Shown piece after piece: positions 7,030 through 16,518 of a DNA stretch of 25,750 bases; the first letter of the stretch is position 1, and every line of letters begins with the position of its first letter. The stretch lies in NCBI GenBank assembly GCA_002450255.1, contig DJYW01000117.1, positions 26,159 to 51,908 on the forward strand, written 5' to 3'. The position numbers were made by a program, and so were the translations under genes. Below the pieces are notes generated by a model, which saw only the letters and a list, made by a program, of their open reading frames with translations, searched no databases and was not told the origin of the DNA. This stretch comes from Gammaproteobacteria bacterium UBA6968. GTDB taxonomy: Bacteria; Pseudomonadota; Gammaproteobacteria; Pseudomonadales; Azotimanducaceae.

Positions 7030-7727
7030 TACAGACTCAACCGATTCATTACCTTAGACAATATGTCAGCAATGTAGCCAACAAAGAGCGTATCCATCTC
7101 TTTAGAAAAACGCAGCGCGTCGCGGCTACCAATGCACAGTGCGCCCACTGGTTTGGTCTTTAAGCGTAAAATCACAGCGCTGCCAGTTGCGGCATGGTCC
7201 GATAGCGGGAAGAGACTTTGTAACTCACTTTCCCGCAATACCGTGCAGGTGGCCTCGTTACCGCCACTGACATAGTCGAAGGGCAACTGGTCGAGATGGT
7301 TCCGAATGTGGTCAAGAGAAACCGCAAAATCACGGCGCAGCATATGCGCACAGACAAAATCTGCTTCGAAATCGACCAAGACATGTGTTGCTAGCACTTC
7401 GTTCAGTTCTTGCCAGGAATTCACTTCGAGCAAGGCTAGATTGAGCGAACGAGTTTTGGCAAAAATTTCGTCGTTTTTACGAGCAGCTTGCAGCAGCTCA
7501 TTCATGCGCTGCCGCAGCGTCATGTTGCGGTCCCGCAAGATCGAAACTTGGTGTTCGATTAGGGATACGGCGTTACCGGTATCGTGGGGCAGTTCTAGTT
7601 CGGACAATAAATAAGGATGTTTCTGAAAAAAATTTGGATTCGCGCGCAGGTAGTCCAATATCGGCTGATCCTCGGCGGTATCCTCAGCCTGGGTCTTTTC
7701 GCCGCCCTCTGTCCGAGTTAATCGCAA
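7029..7727 (-). CDS. DUF484 family protein (GAF-like)
   Basis: This 232-residue protein is the conserved DUF484 gene found between dapF and xerC in many gammaproteobacteria (yigA position in E. coli). It opens with ILDYLRANPNFFQKHPYLLSELELPH, the family's hallmark 'Y-L-x-x-x-P-x-F-F-x-x-H-P-x-L-L', then a coiled coil at about residues 50-90 (SILRDRNMTLRQRMNELLQAARKN), then a GAF-like fold ending in GALCIGSRDALRFSKEMDTLFVGYIADILSKV. Biochemical function is unknown. The start is TTG at 7727: GGAGG at 7735-7739 lies seven bases upstream, inside the end of dapF, and the two frames overlap by ten bases. This overlap, and the one-base overlap with xerC, show a coupled operon. Confidence 0.88.
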   Translation of the reverse strand: MRLTRTEGGEKTQAEDTAEDQPILDYLRANPNFFQKHPYLLSELELPHDTGNAVSLIEHQVSILRDRNMTLRQRMNELLQAARKNDEIFAKTRSLNLALLEVNSWQELNEVLATHVLVDFEADFVCAHMLRRDFAVSLDHIRNHLDQLPFDYVSGGNEATCTVLRESELQSLFPLSDHAATGSAVILRLKTKPVGALCIGSRDALRFSKEMDTLFVGYIADILSKVMNRLSL

Positions 7728-8569
7728 TTCAGTGCCTCCAAATCAATTTCGCCATGGAATACCAGGTGCGCGGGTCCTGTAAGTTTCACCGGCGCATCTT
7801 GGCCAGCCCATGATACCCACAGTTTACCGCCCGGCAGTGAAACCTTTACTCGCTCACTAACCAACTGTTGTTGCGCTGCCGCAGCAACGGCGGCGCAGGC
7901 ACCTGTGCCGCAGGCCAATGTCTCGCCGACGCCTCGTTCATAGACTCGCAACCGTAAGAACTTGTTATCGACAATCTGTGCGAAACCGATATTGGCGTCC
8001 TGCTGGAACGCGGTGTGCATTGATAAACAGCGACCGATGGTGGTCACCGGTGCTGCTGCGATGTCATCAACAAAAATGACGCCATGGGGATTCCCCATTG
8101 AGACGGGCGTTATCGCAAAAGCGTGCTCCTCAACGGAAAGCTTGCCGTCACCATCGCAGGACGATGCGTCAAAGGCGACCGCGGCATGGTCAAAACTCGG
8201 CGTTGGCATAATCGTCTCCACCTGCCCATCTGGCTTGACCGTGGTATATATGATGCCGCCTTTGGATGACCACACTAAAGCAGTCTTTGGGCTAAGCTTC
8301 AAATGATTGACCAACCTGGCCACGCACCGCGTACCATTACCACACTGTTCGGCTTCGCTGCCGTCGGCGTTATAGATTTGATAGTCAAAGTCTGCGGTAT
8401 CCACGCTCGGCGGAGCAATCACCAAACATTGGTCGAACCCGATACCGAATTTGCGGTGCCCCAGTTTTTGTAACTGTGCGGTGCTGGGCAAGTGCTCACA
8501 ACTGACGGCATCCAGCACCAGGAAGTCGTTTCCTAAACTCTGCATTTTGTAAAAACTAATCGTCGTCAT
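7718..8569 (-). CDS. dapF: Diaminopimelate epimerase
   Basis: This enzyme interconverts LL- and meso-diaminopimelate, feeding lysine synthesis and peptidoglycan. It is a cofactor-free cytosolic racemase that uses two cysteines, both visible: Cys76 in NADGSEAEQCGNGTRC and Cys220 in GVGETLACGTGACAAV. The substrate-binding opening KMQSLGNDFLVLDAV lies at residues 8-22. At 283 residues it is slightly longer than the E. coli enzyme (274). The ATG at 8569 is the natural start by alignment, although no strong Shine-Dalgarno is visible. It lies 52 bp downstream of lysA, whose enzyme consumes its product, and overlaps the DUF484 start by ten bases. Confidence 0.96.
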   Translation of the reverse strand: MTTISFYKMQSLGNDFLVLDAVSCEHLPSTAQLQKLGHRKFGIGFDQCLVIAPPSVDTADFDYQIYNADGSEAEQCGNGTRCVARLVNHLKLSPKTALVWSSKGGIIYTTVKPDGQVETIMPTPSFDHAAVAFDASSCDGDGKLSVEEHAFAITPVSMGNPHGVIFVDDIAAAPVTTIGRCLSMHTAFQQDANIGFAQIVDNKFLRLRVYERGVGETLACGTGACAAVAAAAQQQLVSERVKVSLPGGKLWVSWAGQDAPVKLTGPAHLVFHGEIDLEALNCD

Positions 8570-8621
8570 AGTGGCTAACAGTAGTCGATCTTGGTGCTGC
8601 TATTCGTTAAGTAGTAAGGGC

Positions 8622-9875
8622 TTACCACGACTCCAAGGCTACCAAATCGCGAAAGGTTTCTCTGCGTCGAATGACCCTAAACTGGTCGCCTTCGACCATG
8701 ACCTCCGCCGCGCGCCCCCGTGTATTATAGTTTGATGCCAGGCTCATACCGTAAGCGCCCGCATCCAAAACCGCTAACAACGAACCGGGTTGCGTTTGCA
8801 GTCTTCGATTTTTCGCTAAAAAGTCGGCGGATTCGCAAACCGGCCCAACGATGTCCCATTCACGCTCGCCCGACTCAGATGCGTTGACGGGCACGACGTC
8901 GTGCCACGCTTGATACAATGCAGGCCGCAGCAAATCATTCATGGCTGCGTCGATTACGACAAAGTTCTTGCTGTCTGCATCCGGCGCTTCTTTTAAGTAC
9001 TCGACCTGTGTCAGCAGTAGGCCCGCATTAGCAGTCAAAAATCGACCGGGTTCGAACCGCAGCTGAAGTGACTGATTCTGCATCAGTGCCTTAACCTTTG
9101 CGCCAAATGTCGCCAAATCAAAAGGTTTCTCGTCGGCGTAAGTAACGCCAAAGCCACCGCCTAAATCCAGATGCTCGATGGTAATACCTGTCGAGCCCAG
9201 CTCACTGACGAACTTTAAGAGGAAGGCTAAGGCATCTAGGCTCGGCTGAATATCGCCGAGTTGGGAACCGATATGACAGTCGATGCCTATCACCCGCGTC
9301 GCCGAACTTTGCTCCGCTTGCTGATAGAGACTTAGCGCGACCGCTTTCGACACACCGAATTTGTTTTCTTTCAGACCGGTAGAGATGTAAGGGTGCGTTT
9401 GTGGATCGATATTTGGATTGACCCGAACGGATATTGGCGCAACCCTACCTAATAGCTCGGCACGGGCGATGATGCGATCAAGCTCTGCCGCGCTCTCAAT
9501 ATTGAAGCAGCCGATTTCTGTTTTCAGAGCAAAGTCGATTTCAGCGATACTTTTACCAACTCCGGCGAAGATGACGTCGCCGGGGTCGGCGTTGATGGTC
9601 AAGACACGACTTAACTCGCCACCGGAGACGATGTCGAAGCCGGCGCCACACTGCCTGAACAAATCCATTACGGCGAGGTTTGAATTAGCTTTAACGGAAT
9701 AATAAATTCGCTGATCGATACCCTCGAATGCGGTCTTTAGCTCTGCGAACTGAGCGCGCATTTTGCCAGCGGAATAGACATAGGTAGGTGTACCCACCGC
9801 GGCGGCAATATCCGCAAGGGAAACCTCTTCTACGTGCAACGAGCCGTCTTTGAAATGTGTTTCAGCTTTGCTCAT
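8622..9875 (-). CDS. lysA: Diaminopimelate decarboxylase
   Basis: This 417-residue fold-type III PLP enzyme removes CO2 from meso-diaminopimelate to give L-lysine. The Schiff-base lysine is Lys62 in [14 protein letters not shown]. Further family motifs are HIGSQLGDI, the glycine-rich cofactor-phosphate site [24 protein letters not shown], the catalytic cysteine in [11 protein letters not shown], and the C-terminal [14 protein letters not shown] with the active-site tyrosine. The ATG overlaps the argH stop (ATGA), so translation is coupled to argH. In Pseudomonas a small lipoprotein gene precedes lysA; here argH takes that place, joining arginine and lysine genes in one operon. Confidence 0.97.
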   Translation of the reverse strand: MSKAETHFKDGSLHVEEVSLADIAAAVGTPTYVYSAGKMRAQFAELKTAFEGIDQRIYYSVKANSNLAVMDLFRQCGAGFDIVSGGELSRVLTINADPGDVIFAGVGKSIAEIDFALKTEIGCFNIESAAELDRIIARAELLGRVAPISVRVNPNIDPQTHPYISTGLKENKFGVSKAVALSLYQQAEQSSATRVIGIDCHIGSQLGDIQPSLDALAFLLKFVSELGSTGITIEHLDLGGGFGVTYADEKPFDLATFGAKVKALMQNQSLQLRFEPGRFLTANAGLLLTQVEYLKEAPDADSKNFVVIDAAMNDLLRPALYQAWHDVVPVNASESGEREWDIVGPVCESADFLAKNRRLQTQPGSLLAVLDAGAYGMSLASNYNTRGRAAEVMVEGDQFRVIRRRETFRDLVALESW

Positions 9876-11287
9876 AGCTCGGCCAGTGCTTTGGTTACAG
9901 CGGCCTTAACCTGAGTCGGAGCGGTACCGCCTAAGTGATCTCGTGATTGTACCGAGCCGTCCAGCGATAAAACTGTGAACACATCCGTTTCTAAAGTCAT
10001 GCCGCTTATCGCACTTAGGTCATCCAGGCTAAGCTCATCCAATGTTGTGTTTTGCTGCACGGCTGTTTGAACCGCTTTTGCAACTATTTCATGTGCTTGT
10101 CGAAACGGCATTCCCTTACGAACCAAATAATCTGCAAGATCGGTTGCAGTAGCGAAACCGGCAGCGGCGGCAGCACGCATATTCGCTTCTTTGGCTTCAA
10201 TGTTAGGTACGAGCCCAACTAGAGCGGTGAGGCAGTCGCGCAACGTATCTACGCAGTCGAAGAGCGGTTCCTTATCTTCTTGATTGTCTTTGTTGTATGT
10301 CAGCGGCTGGCTTTTCATCAGCGTTAGCAAGTTTACCAGGTGCCCGTTGACGCGCCCGCTTTTGCCGCGAATCAGCTCCGGCACGTCTGGATTCTTCTTT
10401 TGCGGCATGATGCTGGACCCGGTGCAGAAGCGATCGGGTAGTTCGATAAAGTTAAACTGTTGACTGGACCACATCACCATCTCCTCGCACCAGCGCGACA
10501 TGTGTGTCAGGGTGATAGCAGCGGTAGCGCAAAACTCAATGGCGAAGTCGCGGTCGCTCACAGCATCCAGGGAGTTGGCGCAAATCGCGTCGAACTCAAG
10601 TAGCTCCGCAACCATGCCGCGATCCGGCAGATATGGGGTTCCCGCAAGCGCAGCAGCGCCAAGAGGTAAAACGTTGGTCCTTTTGCGACAATCTCGCAGG
10701 CGCTCCCGATCGCGTTTCAACATTTCAAACCACGCCATTAAGTGGTGCCCAAAGGTAATCGGCTGAGCCGTTTGCAAATGGGTAAAGCCCGGCATGACGG
10801 TAGCGTGATAGCGTTCGGCCAGCTCGGCAATCGCGCGCAGCAGCTGGGTTTCTAGCTCCTCTAACTCATCTATAGCTTGGCGCTGATAGAGTCGGATATC
10901 AGTGGCGATCTGATCGTTACGAGAACGCCCGGTATGTAACTTTTTACCGGTGTCACCGATCAGTTCAATCAATCGATGCTCGATATTCATATGGATATCT
11001 TCTAGCGCGACGGTCAGTTCCAAAGTGCCGCTTTCTATTTCGTTTGCGACTTGGTTCAACCCATCGACGATTGCATCGCGTTCATCGGCGGATAACACCT
11101 TGATAGCGCAAAGCATGTTGGCGTGTGCGATTGAGCCGTGAATATCCTCTTTATATAAACGCTGATCGAAGCTTATCGACGCGGTGAAATGTTCGACGAA
11201 GGCATCAGTCGCTTCGGTAAACCTACCTCTGATAAGGCCCGTAGGTTCTTTCGTCTGAAAATTGTTGTTGTTTCCCTGCTGAGTCAT
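9872..11287 (-). CDS. argH: Argininosuccinate lyase
   Basis: This enzyme splits argininosuccinate into arginine and fumarate, the last step of arginine synthesis, in the fumarase/aspartase superfamily. From the ATG at 11287 it has 471 residues; AAAGGA lies seven bases upstream, so I prefer this to the GTG at 11332, which adds 15 residues. Family motifs in order are [43 protein letters not shown] (catalytic His), and the mobile signature loop [15 protein letters not shown] with the catalytic serine. The first ten residues are Asn/Gln-rich and extra to the E. coli protein (457 residues). It heads the minus-strand operon argH-lysA-dapF-DUF484-xerC and is divergent from algZ, the same argH/algZ adjacency as in Pseudomonas. 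Confidence 0.96.
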   Translation of the reverse strand: MTQQGNNNNFQTKEPTGLIRGRFTEATDAFVEHFTASISFDQRLYKEDIHGSIAHANMLCAIKVLSADERDAIVDGLNQVANEIESGTLELTVALEDIHMNIEHRLIELIGDTGKKLHTGRSRNDQIATDIRLYQRQAIDELEELETQLLRAIAELAERYHATVMPGFTHLQTAQPITFGHHLMAWFEMLKRDRERLRDCRKRTNVLPLGAAALAGTPYLPDRGMVAELLEFDAICANSLDAVSDRDFAIEFCATAAITLTHMSRWCEEMVMWSSQQFNFIELPDRFCTGSSIMPQKKNPDVPELIRGKSGRVNGHLVNLLTLMKSQPLTYNKDNQEDKEPLFDCVDTLRDCLTALVGLVPNIEAKEANMRAAAAAGFATATDLADYLVRKGMPFRQAHEIVAKAVQTAVQQNTTLDELSLDDLSAISGMTLETDVFTVLSLDGSVQSRDHLGGTAPTQVKAAVTKALAEL

Positions 11288-11438
11288 AAAACAGTCCTTT
11301 GCCCGCGAAGTAGATACGGTATCAAGAGGCACTATGGTATCAATCTCACACGACTACCGGGTAAAAAATGCGTTCTGTCGGGATTAAGGCAGAGCCTCGA
11401 CTTTTTCATATTGATATCTTTTAACCGAGCGTGTTCGA

Positions 11439-11468
11439 TTGACAGAGGGCTAACAACTCGTCTAAAAG
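11439..11468 (+). promoter_or_regulatory. Probable sigma-70 promoter of algZ/algR
   Basis: A perfect -35 TTGACA at 11439-11444 is followed after 18 bases by the -10-like TAAAAG (four of six). It lies in the divergent argH/algZ gap, about 110 bp before the preferred algZ start. Confidence 0.45.
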
Positions 11469-11584
11469 ATGTTTCCCATAAAGATACACGATCACCCTGA
11501 TAGCGTAAGTAGCTGATGTCAGATCGGACGCGGGTTTCGGTTTACACACAAACTGACGTAGTTGCTGCAACCAGGTGGTACAGA

Positions 11585-12679
11585 ATGCAACCTAATAAAA
11601 ACGCTAAAACAGATTCAGATTATTCAGTTCGTCTACCTAACTATTTAAATCGTGGCTTGGGGTTGCCGGTTTTTGGCGAAACGCGGATTCTTCTTCTATT
11701 AAGCGGCCTTAGCCATGTTTTAGCACTTGCCTTTCTCCTGACCGGTGGGTCGATAGACTTGACGCGATTCTCATTGCTACTGCTGTTTGTGCATTGGGTA
11801 GCCTTTGGTGCCGCAGCTTTGCTCAGTCTCTTGCAAGGTGTCATTCGTCGGTTGCCCCTGCGCTTAGGCGTAATTTTCTCGCTACTGTTAGTCGTGACCG
11901 TGACGCTAACAATTAGCATTGTTTCCGAAAGCCTGATTGACCTTGGTCCCAATCCCTCGATACGCATTGGCGGCCAGTTGTTGGTCGCAATCATTATTTT
12001 CTCGGCCTTGTTGCGCTACTTCTACTTAGAGCAACATTTATCGATACAGGAGCAATCCGAGCTGCACGCACGGGTGCAGGCTTTGCAATCGCGAATTCGC
12101 CCGCACTTTCTATTTAACAGCATGAACATCATCGTTAGCCTCATACATGTTGAGCCGGACACGGCGGAAACTGTCGTCGAAGACTTATCTGAGCTGTTCA
12201 GAGCAAGCCTTAGCGAGGAAGGTAGTAGCGTGCCTATTGATCAGGAAATCGATTTGTGCCGACGTTATTTACGAATCGAACAGTTGCGTTTAGGCGAAAG
12301 GCTTAGCATAAATTGGAATATTAGTAACAAGCGGCATTCGGTTAAAGTTCCCCTCTTGACGTTGCAGCCCATTCTTGAAAATGCGATCTATCATGGTATC
12401 CAACCACTTCCTGAGGGAGGCACAATTGATATAAGCATTTGTTATGAAGAGGACAGCGTTCTGATAAAGGTTGTTAACCCAGTGTTGTTTGGCACTGAGA
12501 ACGAAAATATAAGTAAATTTTCGACGAAGGATTTTAACCAACATAATAAAAGAGGCAATCGTATGGCGATCGACAATATAAGAAGTCGCCTTATGGTTTT
12601 ATATGGAGACAAGGCGGAATTGATAACTCGGCAAGAGGGTGCGGAGTTCACCACAACGATCCGTTTACCGTCGAGCTAA
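11585..12679 (+). CDS. algZ: AlgZ/FimS-like sensor histidine kinase (LytS family)
   Basis: This is an inner-membrane His_kinase (PF06580)-type sensor paired with the LytTR regulator downstream. The start at 11585 has AGGTGG six bases upstream and gives 364 residues, like Pseudomonas AlgZ (about 358); an ATG at 11516 with no clear ribosome site would add 23. Four membrane helices lie at about 35-54, 62-86, 95-115 and 128-147, with no large periplasmic domain. The phospho-acceptor is His174 in LQSRIRPHFLFNSMN and the N-box is LQPILENAIYHGI (Asn266). The usual G-x-G-[LI]-G-L-x-N motif is degenerate, reading KRGNRMAIDNIRSRL. This recalls AlgZ, which also lacks orthodox kinase motifs. The last third is visibly richer in A and T than neighbours. 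Confidence 0.85.
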   Translation: MQPNKNAKTDSDYSVRLPNYLNRGLGLPVFGETRILLLLSGLSHVLALAFLLTGGSIDLTRFSLLLLFVHWVAFGAAALLSLLQGVIRRLPLRLGVIFSLLLVVTVTLTISIVSESLIDLGPNPSIRIGGQLLVAIIIFSALLRYFYLEQHLSIQEQSELHARVQALQSRIRPHFLFNSMNIIVSLIHVEPDTAETVVEDLSELFRASLSEEGSSVPIDQEIDLCRRYLRIEQLRLGERLSINWNISNKRHSVKVPLLTLQPILENAIYHGIQPLPEGGTIDISICYEEDSVLIKVVNPVLFGTENENISKFSTKDFNQHNKRGNRMAIDNIRSRLMVLYGDKAELITRQEGAEFTTTIRLPSS

Positions 12680-12703
12680 GCACCCGCTGATTATAAGAAG
12701 ACA

Positions 12704-13432
12704 ATGCGTATAATAATTGTAGACGATGAAACTCTGGCGCGAGACCGAATCAAACGAATGCTTTCAGAGGACGAACGGCACGCTGTAGTGGCCGATGTCA
12801 GTAATGGGTACGAAGCGTTAAAGGTCAGCGAAGAATTGCGACCTGATTTGATTCTGCTAGATATTCGCATGCCGGGTATGGATGGCATCGAGACGGCCCA
12901 CCACTTTATTGGCCAGAAAGATCCGCCTGCTATCGTATTTTGCACCGCCTACGAGGAACACGCGATTCAAGCGTTTGAGTTACAGGCAGTAGGCTATTTG
13001 CTTAAACCTGTGCGACGCGAAAAGCTTATGGCCGCGCTAGATCGCGCGACCGCTTTGAATCGTTTGCAAATGGCGGCGTTACACGGCGTCAGCCAAACGC
13101 GTCGAGCACACATCTGTGCGCGAACCTATAAAGGGGTAGAGTTAGTCAACGTTGGCGATATCCGCTATTTCCAGGCAGACCAGAAATATGTGACGGTGCG
13201 TTTTCCTAACGGTGAACTCATTATTGATGAAACCCTTCGGGAGTTGGAAACGGAGTTCTCTGATCTGTTTTTAAGGGTTCATCGCAATGCTCTGGTGGGT
13301 AAGTACCATATTCTCGGATTAGACAAGGGAAGCGATGGCCAGATTGGTGTGCGTCTTGATGGCATTCGGGAAACCGTGGATGTGAGTCGCCGACATCTGC
13401 CTGGCATACGCAAATTGATTCGTAATCTCTAA
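12704..13432 (+). CDS. algR: AlgR-like LytTR response regulator
   Basis: This 242-residue regulator has a receiver domain (residues 1-115) and a C-terminal LytTR DNA-binding domain (about 135-240). Receiver residues are complete: acidic pair Asp7/Asp8, phospho-acceptor Asp53 (LLDIRMPGMDG), Thr81 and Lys101 (YLLKPVRREKL). The LytTR part contains VNVGDIRYFQADQKYVTVRF and FLRVHRNALVGKYHI, typical of AlgR, which activates alginate, twitching-motility and other genes in Pseudomonas. It follows algZ after 24 bp and precedes hemC, the Pseudomonas order. What it controls here cannot be read from the window. Confidence 0.9.
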   Translation: MRIIIVDDETLARDRIKRMLSEDERHAVVADVSNGYEALKVSEELRPDLILLDIRMPGMDGIETAHHFIGQKDPPAIVFCTAYEEHAIQAFELQAVGYLLKPVRREKLMAALDRATALNRLQMAALHGVSQTRRAHICARTYKGVELVNVGDIRYFQADQKYVTVRFPNGELIIDETLRELETEFSDLFLRVHRNALVGKYHILGLDKGSDGQIGVRLDGIRETVDVSRRHLPGIRKLIRNL

Positions 13433-13471
13433 CTGGAGAGCGGCCCTCCCGTTTACACCATCGGGGTCCAG

Positions 13472-13487
13472 CGTGAGATAAATCACG
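13472..13487. promoter_or_regulatory. CRP/Vfr-like dyad upstream of hemC
   Basis: CGTGAGATAAATCACG is a perfect CGTGA-N6-TCACG dyad, one base per arm from the CRP/Vfr consensus TGTGA-N6-TCACA. It lies in the 250-bp gap between algR and hemC, 196 bp before the hemC ATG. I found no convincing -35/-10 pair in the gap, so its position relative to a promoter is unknown. Nothing else in this gap is supported. Confidence 0.4.
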
Positions 13488-13682
13488 TTGGTATCCGTAG
13501 GCGGCGCTCTCGCCTGCAGCCGACTAGGTGGTGTGTCGCTGGCATCGGCCTACAGTCAGCAAGTTTCGTTAGTCCAGCGGCGGTGAAATGCTAACGCCTA
13601 CGCTGGTTTGCCTATTACCGGTGTCTCTGTCGTCACACGATAGTTCGCGCTAAAGTGTCGCCAGCAATTACCAGGACCCCGA

Positions 13683-14594
13683 ATGGAGCGCATACGTATC
13701 GCGACTCGTCAGAGCCCCTTGGCGCTTTGGCAGGCAAATTTCGTTAAAGACGAACTGGAACGCCACTGGCCCGATTTAGTCGTCGAGCTTGTCGGCATGA
13801 CGACCAAAGGAGATCGTTGGCTCAAGACCTCGCTGAGTAAGATAGGTGGCAAAGGCTTGTTCGTGAAAGAACTGGAGGATGCCATGTTAGATGGACGTGC
13901 TGATATAGCGGTCCACTCGGCTAAAGACTTGCCGGCACACATGCCCGAAGGATTTACCATTCCAGTGTTAGCTTTTCGAGCCGAAGTGAATGATGTTTTG
14001 ATCAGCCCGGTTGGGAATGTCGACCAATTGCCGAATGGCGCGCGCGTTGGTTCTTCCAGCCTGCGCCGTCAGGCTCAGCTGCTTTTCATCAGACCTGACC
14101 TGGAGTTTGTTCCGATTCGCGGCAACGTCGCTACTCGTCTCGCTCATATCGACGACGGTCGCTGTGACGCTATCGTGTTGGCCGATGCTGGTTTACGACG
14201 CCTCGGTATAGTGCGCGGAGACGTGTATCGCCTAGGCATAGAAGAGTGTCTGCCGGCACCTGGGCAAGGCGCTCTCGCAATCGAGTGTTTAGACAACCCG
14301 GATATTCTCTCGGTACTGCAACCGCTGACTGATCCACAGGTTGCTCATTGTGTGCGCGCCGAACGAGGTATCAGCGCCGGTTTAGGCGCAGATTGCTCTT
14401 TGCCGGTCGCAGCTTACGCCACGCTAGCGGACTCCGGTCAGCTGACATTACGAGCACTGGTCTGCGATCCAACAGGTGCTCGCATTGCTCGCAGTGCGCT
14501 GACAGGGCCCGACCCTGTTGAGCTGGCGGAACAAGCGGTAGCCGAATTATTGGAGCAGGGTGCCGCAAGTATTCTCGCTTCAGCAAAGCATTGA
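13683..14594 (+). CDS. hemC: Porphobilinogen deaminase (hydroxymethylbilane synthase)
   Basis: This 303-residue enzyme joins four porphobilinogen units into hydroxymethylbilane in tetrapyrrole synthesis. Visible features are the N-terminal RIATRQSPLALWQA, the catalytic aspartate Asp82 in AVHSAKDLP, the substrate-binding arginines in VGSSSLRRQAQL and IRGNVATRL, and Cys238 in GLGADCSLPVAAY, which carries the dipyrromethane cofactor. AGGA lies six bases before the ATG. It starts the run hemC-hemD-hemX-hemY and follows algR, as in Pseudomonas. Confidence 0.97.
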   Translation: MERIRIATRQSPLALWQANFVKDELERHWPDLVVELVGMTTKGDRWLKTSLSKIGGKGLFVKELEDAMLDGRADIAVHSAKDLPAHMPEGFTIPVLAFRAEVNDVLISPVGNVDQLPNGARVGSSSLRRQAQLLFIRPDLEFVPIRGNVATRLAHIDDGRCDAIVLADAGLRRLGIVRGDVYRLGIEECLPAPGQGALAIECLDNPDILSVLQPLTDPQVAHCVRAERGISAGLGADCSLPVAAYATLADSGQLTLRALVCDPTGARIARSALTGPDPVELAEQAVAELLEQGAASILASAKH

Positions 14595-14606
14595 GCCGGA
14601 TAAAAC

Positions 14607-15317
14607 ATGATCTGGGTCACCCTCAGCGAGCCTTCAGCTAACACTTTCGCCGCTAGCCTTGTTGCTGCCGGCTTTCCAGTCTTGCAGCGGCCGGTTACGC
14701 GCATTCGACCATTACCGGTGGTATTTGCTCCTGGGCTGGAAACACCGCGATATGTCATTTGCCTATCACGGCATGCCGCAGAGCAATACGCGGCGCATTA
14801 TGACCAAAATGAAAGGTTGCGATCCGTTCAGAGTGTCGTGCATGTCGCCATTGGTGCAACTACGGCATATCCATTACGGCCTATTGGTTGCCCGGTTGTA
14901 TTGCCTGCGAGCGCCAGCTCTGAGGGCATTCTCGATTTGCCCCAACTCGCCGACCTCGCGTCAGAGGATAACGTCTGGTTGTTGACCGGCGTTGCTGGCG
15001 TCGCCACAGTGCAGCGTAGTCTGAAGGAGCGCTGTCGACTGCATTGTTTCGAACTCTATTCTCGTGAGGTCGACTTAGCTGATGACTTGGCCGTTGCGTC
15101 TATTACGACCTGGGTCGTCGGCTCTGTCCACGGTCTACACGGTGCTTGGGATAATTGGCAGCGCTTCGGCGGTGGCAACGATTTTAGTGTGGTGGTGTTT
15201 TCGGAGCGTATCGCGAGAGCAGCCGAACAGCTCGGTATTAAGCGATTAACCGTTGCCGCAGCACCCCAACCCAATGCGGTTATCGCCGCAGTGAAGGAAT
15301 TCGGCTATGCAAGATGA
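14607..15317 (+). CDS. hemD: Uroporphyrinogen-III synthase
   Basis: This 236-residue enzyme cyclises hydroxymethylbilane to uroporphyrinogen III. The family is poorly conserved, so the call rests on position directly after hemC (12 bp) plus scattered matches: the N-terminal WVTLSEPSANTFAASLVAAGF, the mid-region RHAAEQY, and VWLLTGVAGVATVQRSLKER followed by ELYSREVD, which correspond to the 'G-x-x-G-R-x-x-L-x-x-x-L' and 'Y-x-R' patterns of HemD. The glycine-rich loop is degenerate. Its end overlaps hemX by 11 bases. Confidence 0.88.
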   Translation: MIWVTLSEPSANTFAASLVAAGFPVLQRPVTRIRPLPVVFAPGLETPRYVICLSRHAAEQYAAHYDQNERLRSVQSVVHVAIGATTAYPLRPIGCPVVLPASASSEGILDLPQLADLASEDNVWLLTGVAGVATVQRSLKERCRLHCFELYSREVDLADDLAVASITTWVVGSVHGLHGAWDNWQRFGGGNDFSVVVFSERIARAAEQLGIKRLTVAAAPQPNAVIAAVKEFGYAR

Positions 15318-16518
15318 AGAAAACGATTCGCAAGCGGCGCCTGCTACGGGACCCGAGAAACCTGCTGGTGTAGACAGCGACGGCAACCATACCACGCCAG
15401 CGCAGCGTGTTTCGGCAGATCGCGCAACCGCGCCAAGTGCCAGCTCATCAGCCCCCGACCCGTCGGCTAACACGCCACCGAAACAAGCCCGTGCCAAGGT
15501 GACGAGGCCGTTACCTCAAACTGCGGATGCGCCTCCCAAGAGCGCAAAAAGCATTTCTTTCCTTGCTCTTTTGCTGGCCGTGATCGCGTTGAGCGCGACC
15601 GGTTATCAGTACTGGCTAGCGGGGGTTGCTGACAAAGAGCAAGCACTTCTGCAACAAATCGTCACTGAGTTGGCGGCGCTCGAAATGAATGTAGCCGGCC
15701 TCGCCGATATTCAAACCGCTCTTAAAAAGGACAGCGCAGCGCGAGCTGATTCGCTGGCGGCCCAGTTTGAACAGCGTACCGCTGATTTGGCCGCGCAGAT
15801 CACTGAGCAACGCCGAACTGCTGCGCAAATAGGGCGAGCCGGTATTTTGGCTGAGGCACAATTCCTAGTGCGCTCTGCGAGCTATAGACTAGAGTTTGAG
15901 CGCGACGTTGCGGCAGCGTTGAATTTGTTGAAGATCGCTGATGAGCTACTTCGCACGGCGGCGGTTGACGATCTATCGCTGTATCCACTTCGTTCTGCGC
16001 TTGCCAATGATATATCCAAGCTCGAACGAACAAAGGTAGACGACTTGCAGGCGGTCTTACTCGCCCTGCAAGCCCTGCAATCTGAAATCCCAGCAATGAC
16101 GGCCCAATCTTTGGTATTTAATGCCGATGCTCAAGAGCCGGACAACACCGTATCCATACTGGATGAACTCACCGAGAAATTAAGCGAATTTGTAAGAATC
16201 CGCGAATATGATCCGTCTGCAATTCAGCGTAAAGCTTTGCTCGACGTGGATCGAGAATATTTTTGGCAGATCAACTTACGAATTCTAATTGCTCAGGCTC
16301 AGCTCGCGCTGTTGAGCAACAAACCCGCTGAGTTTGCGTCAAGCTTGGAAACTCTAAGACACGTTGTGCGCAATGAAATTGGGCCTGATGCGCCAAACTA
16401 TGTTGCGCTGCAAACGGTTTTAGAGTCACTTTTGGCGCTATCTCCTTGGCCGGAGCAGTTGCCAGAAATCACTGAGTCTTTGCAGGCTTTTGCTAACGCT
16501 ACTGAGATGCTGCGTTGA
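15307..16518 (+). CDS. hemX: HemX-like membrane protein
   Basis: This 403-residue protein is the uroporphyrinogen-operon HemX type. Despite the old label 'uroporphyrin-III C-methyltransferase' it has no SAM-binding methyltransferase motifs. Residues 1-80 are a Pro/Ala/Ser-rich disordered cytosolic tail, about 82-105 one membrane helix (SFLALLLAVIALSATGYQYW), about 108-175 an Ala/Gln-rich coiled coil, and the rest a helical domain with AQFLVRSASYRLEFERDVAAAL, the conserved HemX core. AAGGAA lies upstream of the ATG within the end of hemD, and its TGA overlaps the hemY TTG start. A scaffold role for haem enzymes at the membrane has been proposed for the family, but function is unproven. Confidence 0.88.
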   Translation: MQDEENDSQAAPATGPEKPAGVDSDGNHTTPAQRVSADRATAPSASSSAPDPSANTPPKQARAKVTRPLPQTADAPPKSAKSISFLALLLAVIALSATGYQYWLAGVADKEQALLQQIVTELAALEMNVAGLADIQTALKKDSAARADSLAAQFEQRTADLAAQITEQRRTAAQIGRAGILAEAQFLVRSASYRLEFERDVAAALNLLKIADELLRTAAVDDLSLYPLRSALANDISKLERTKVDDLQAVLLALQALQSEIPAMTAQSLVFNADAQEPDNTVSILDELTEKLSEFVRIREYDPSAIQRKALLDVDREYFWQINLRILIAQAQLALLSNKPAEFASSLETLRHVVRNEIGPDAPNYVALQTVLESLLALSPWPEQLPEITESLQAFANATEMLR

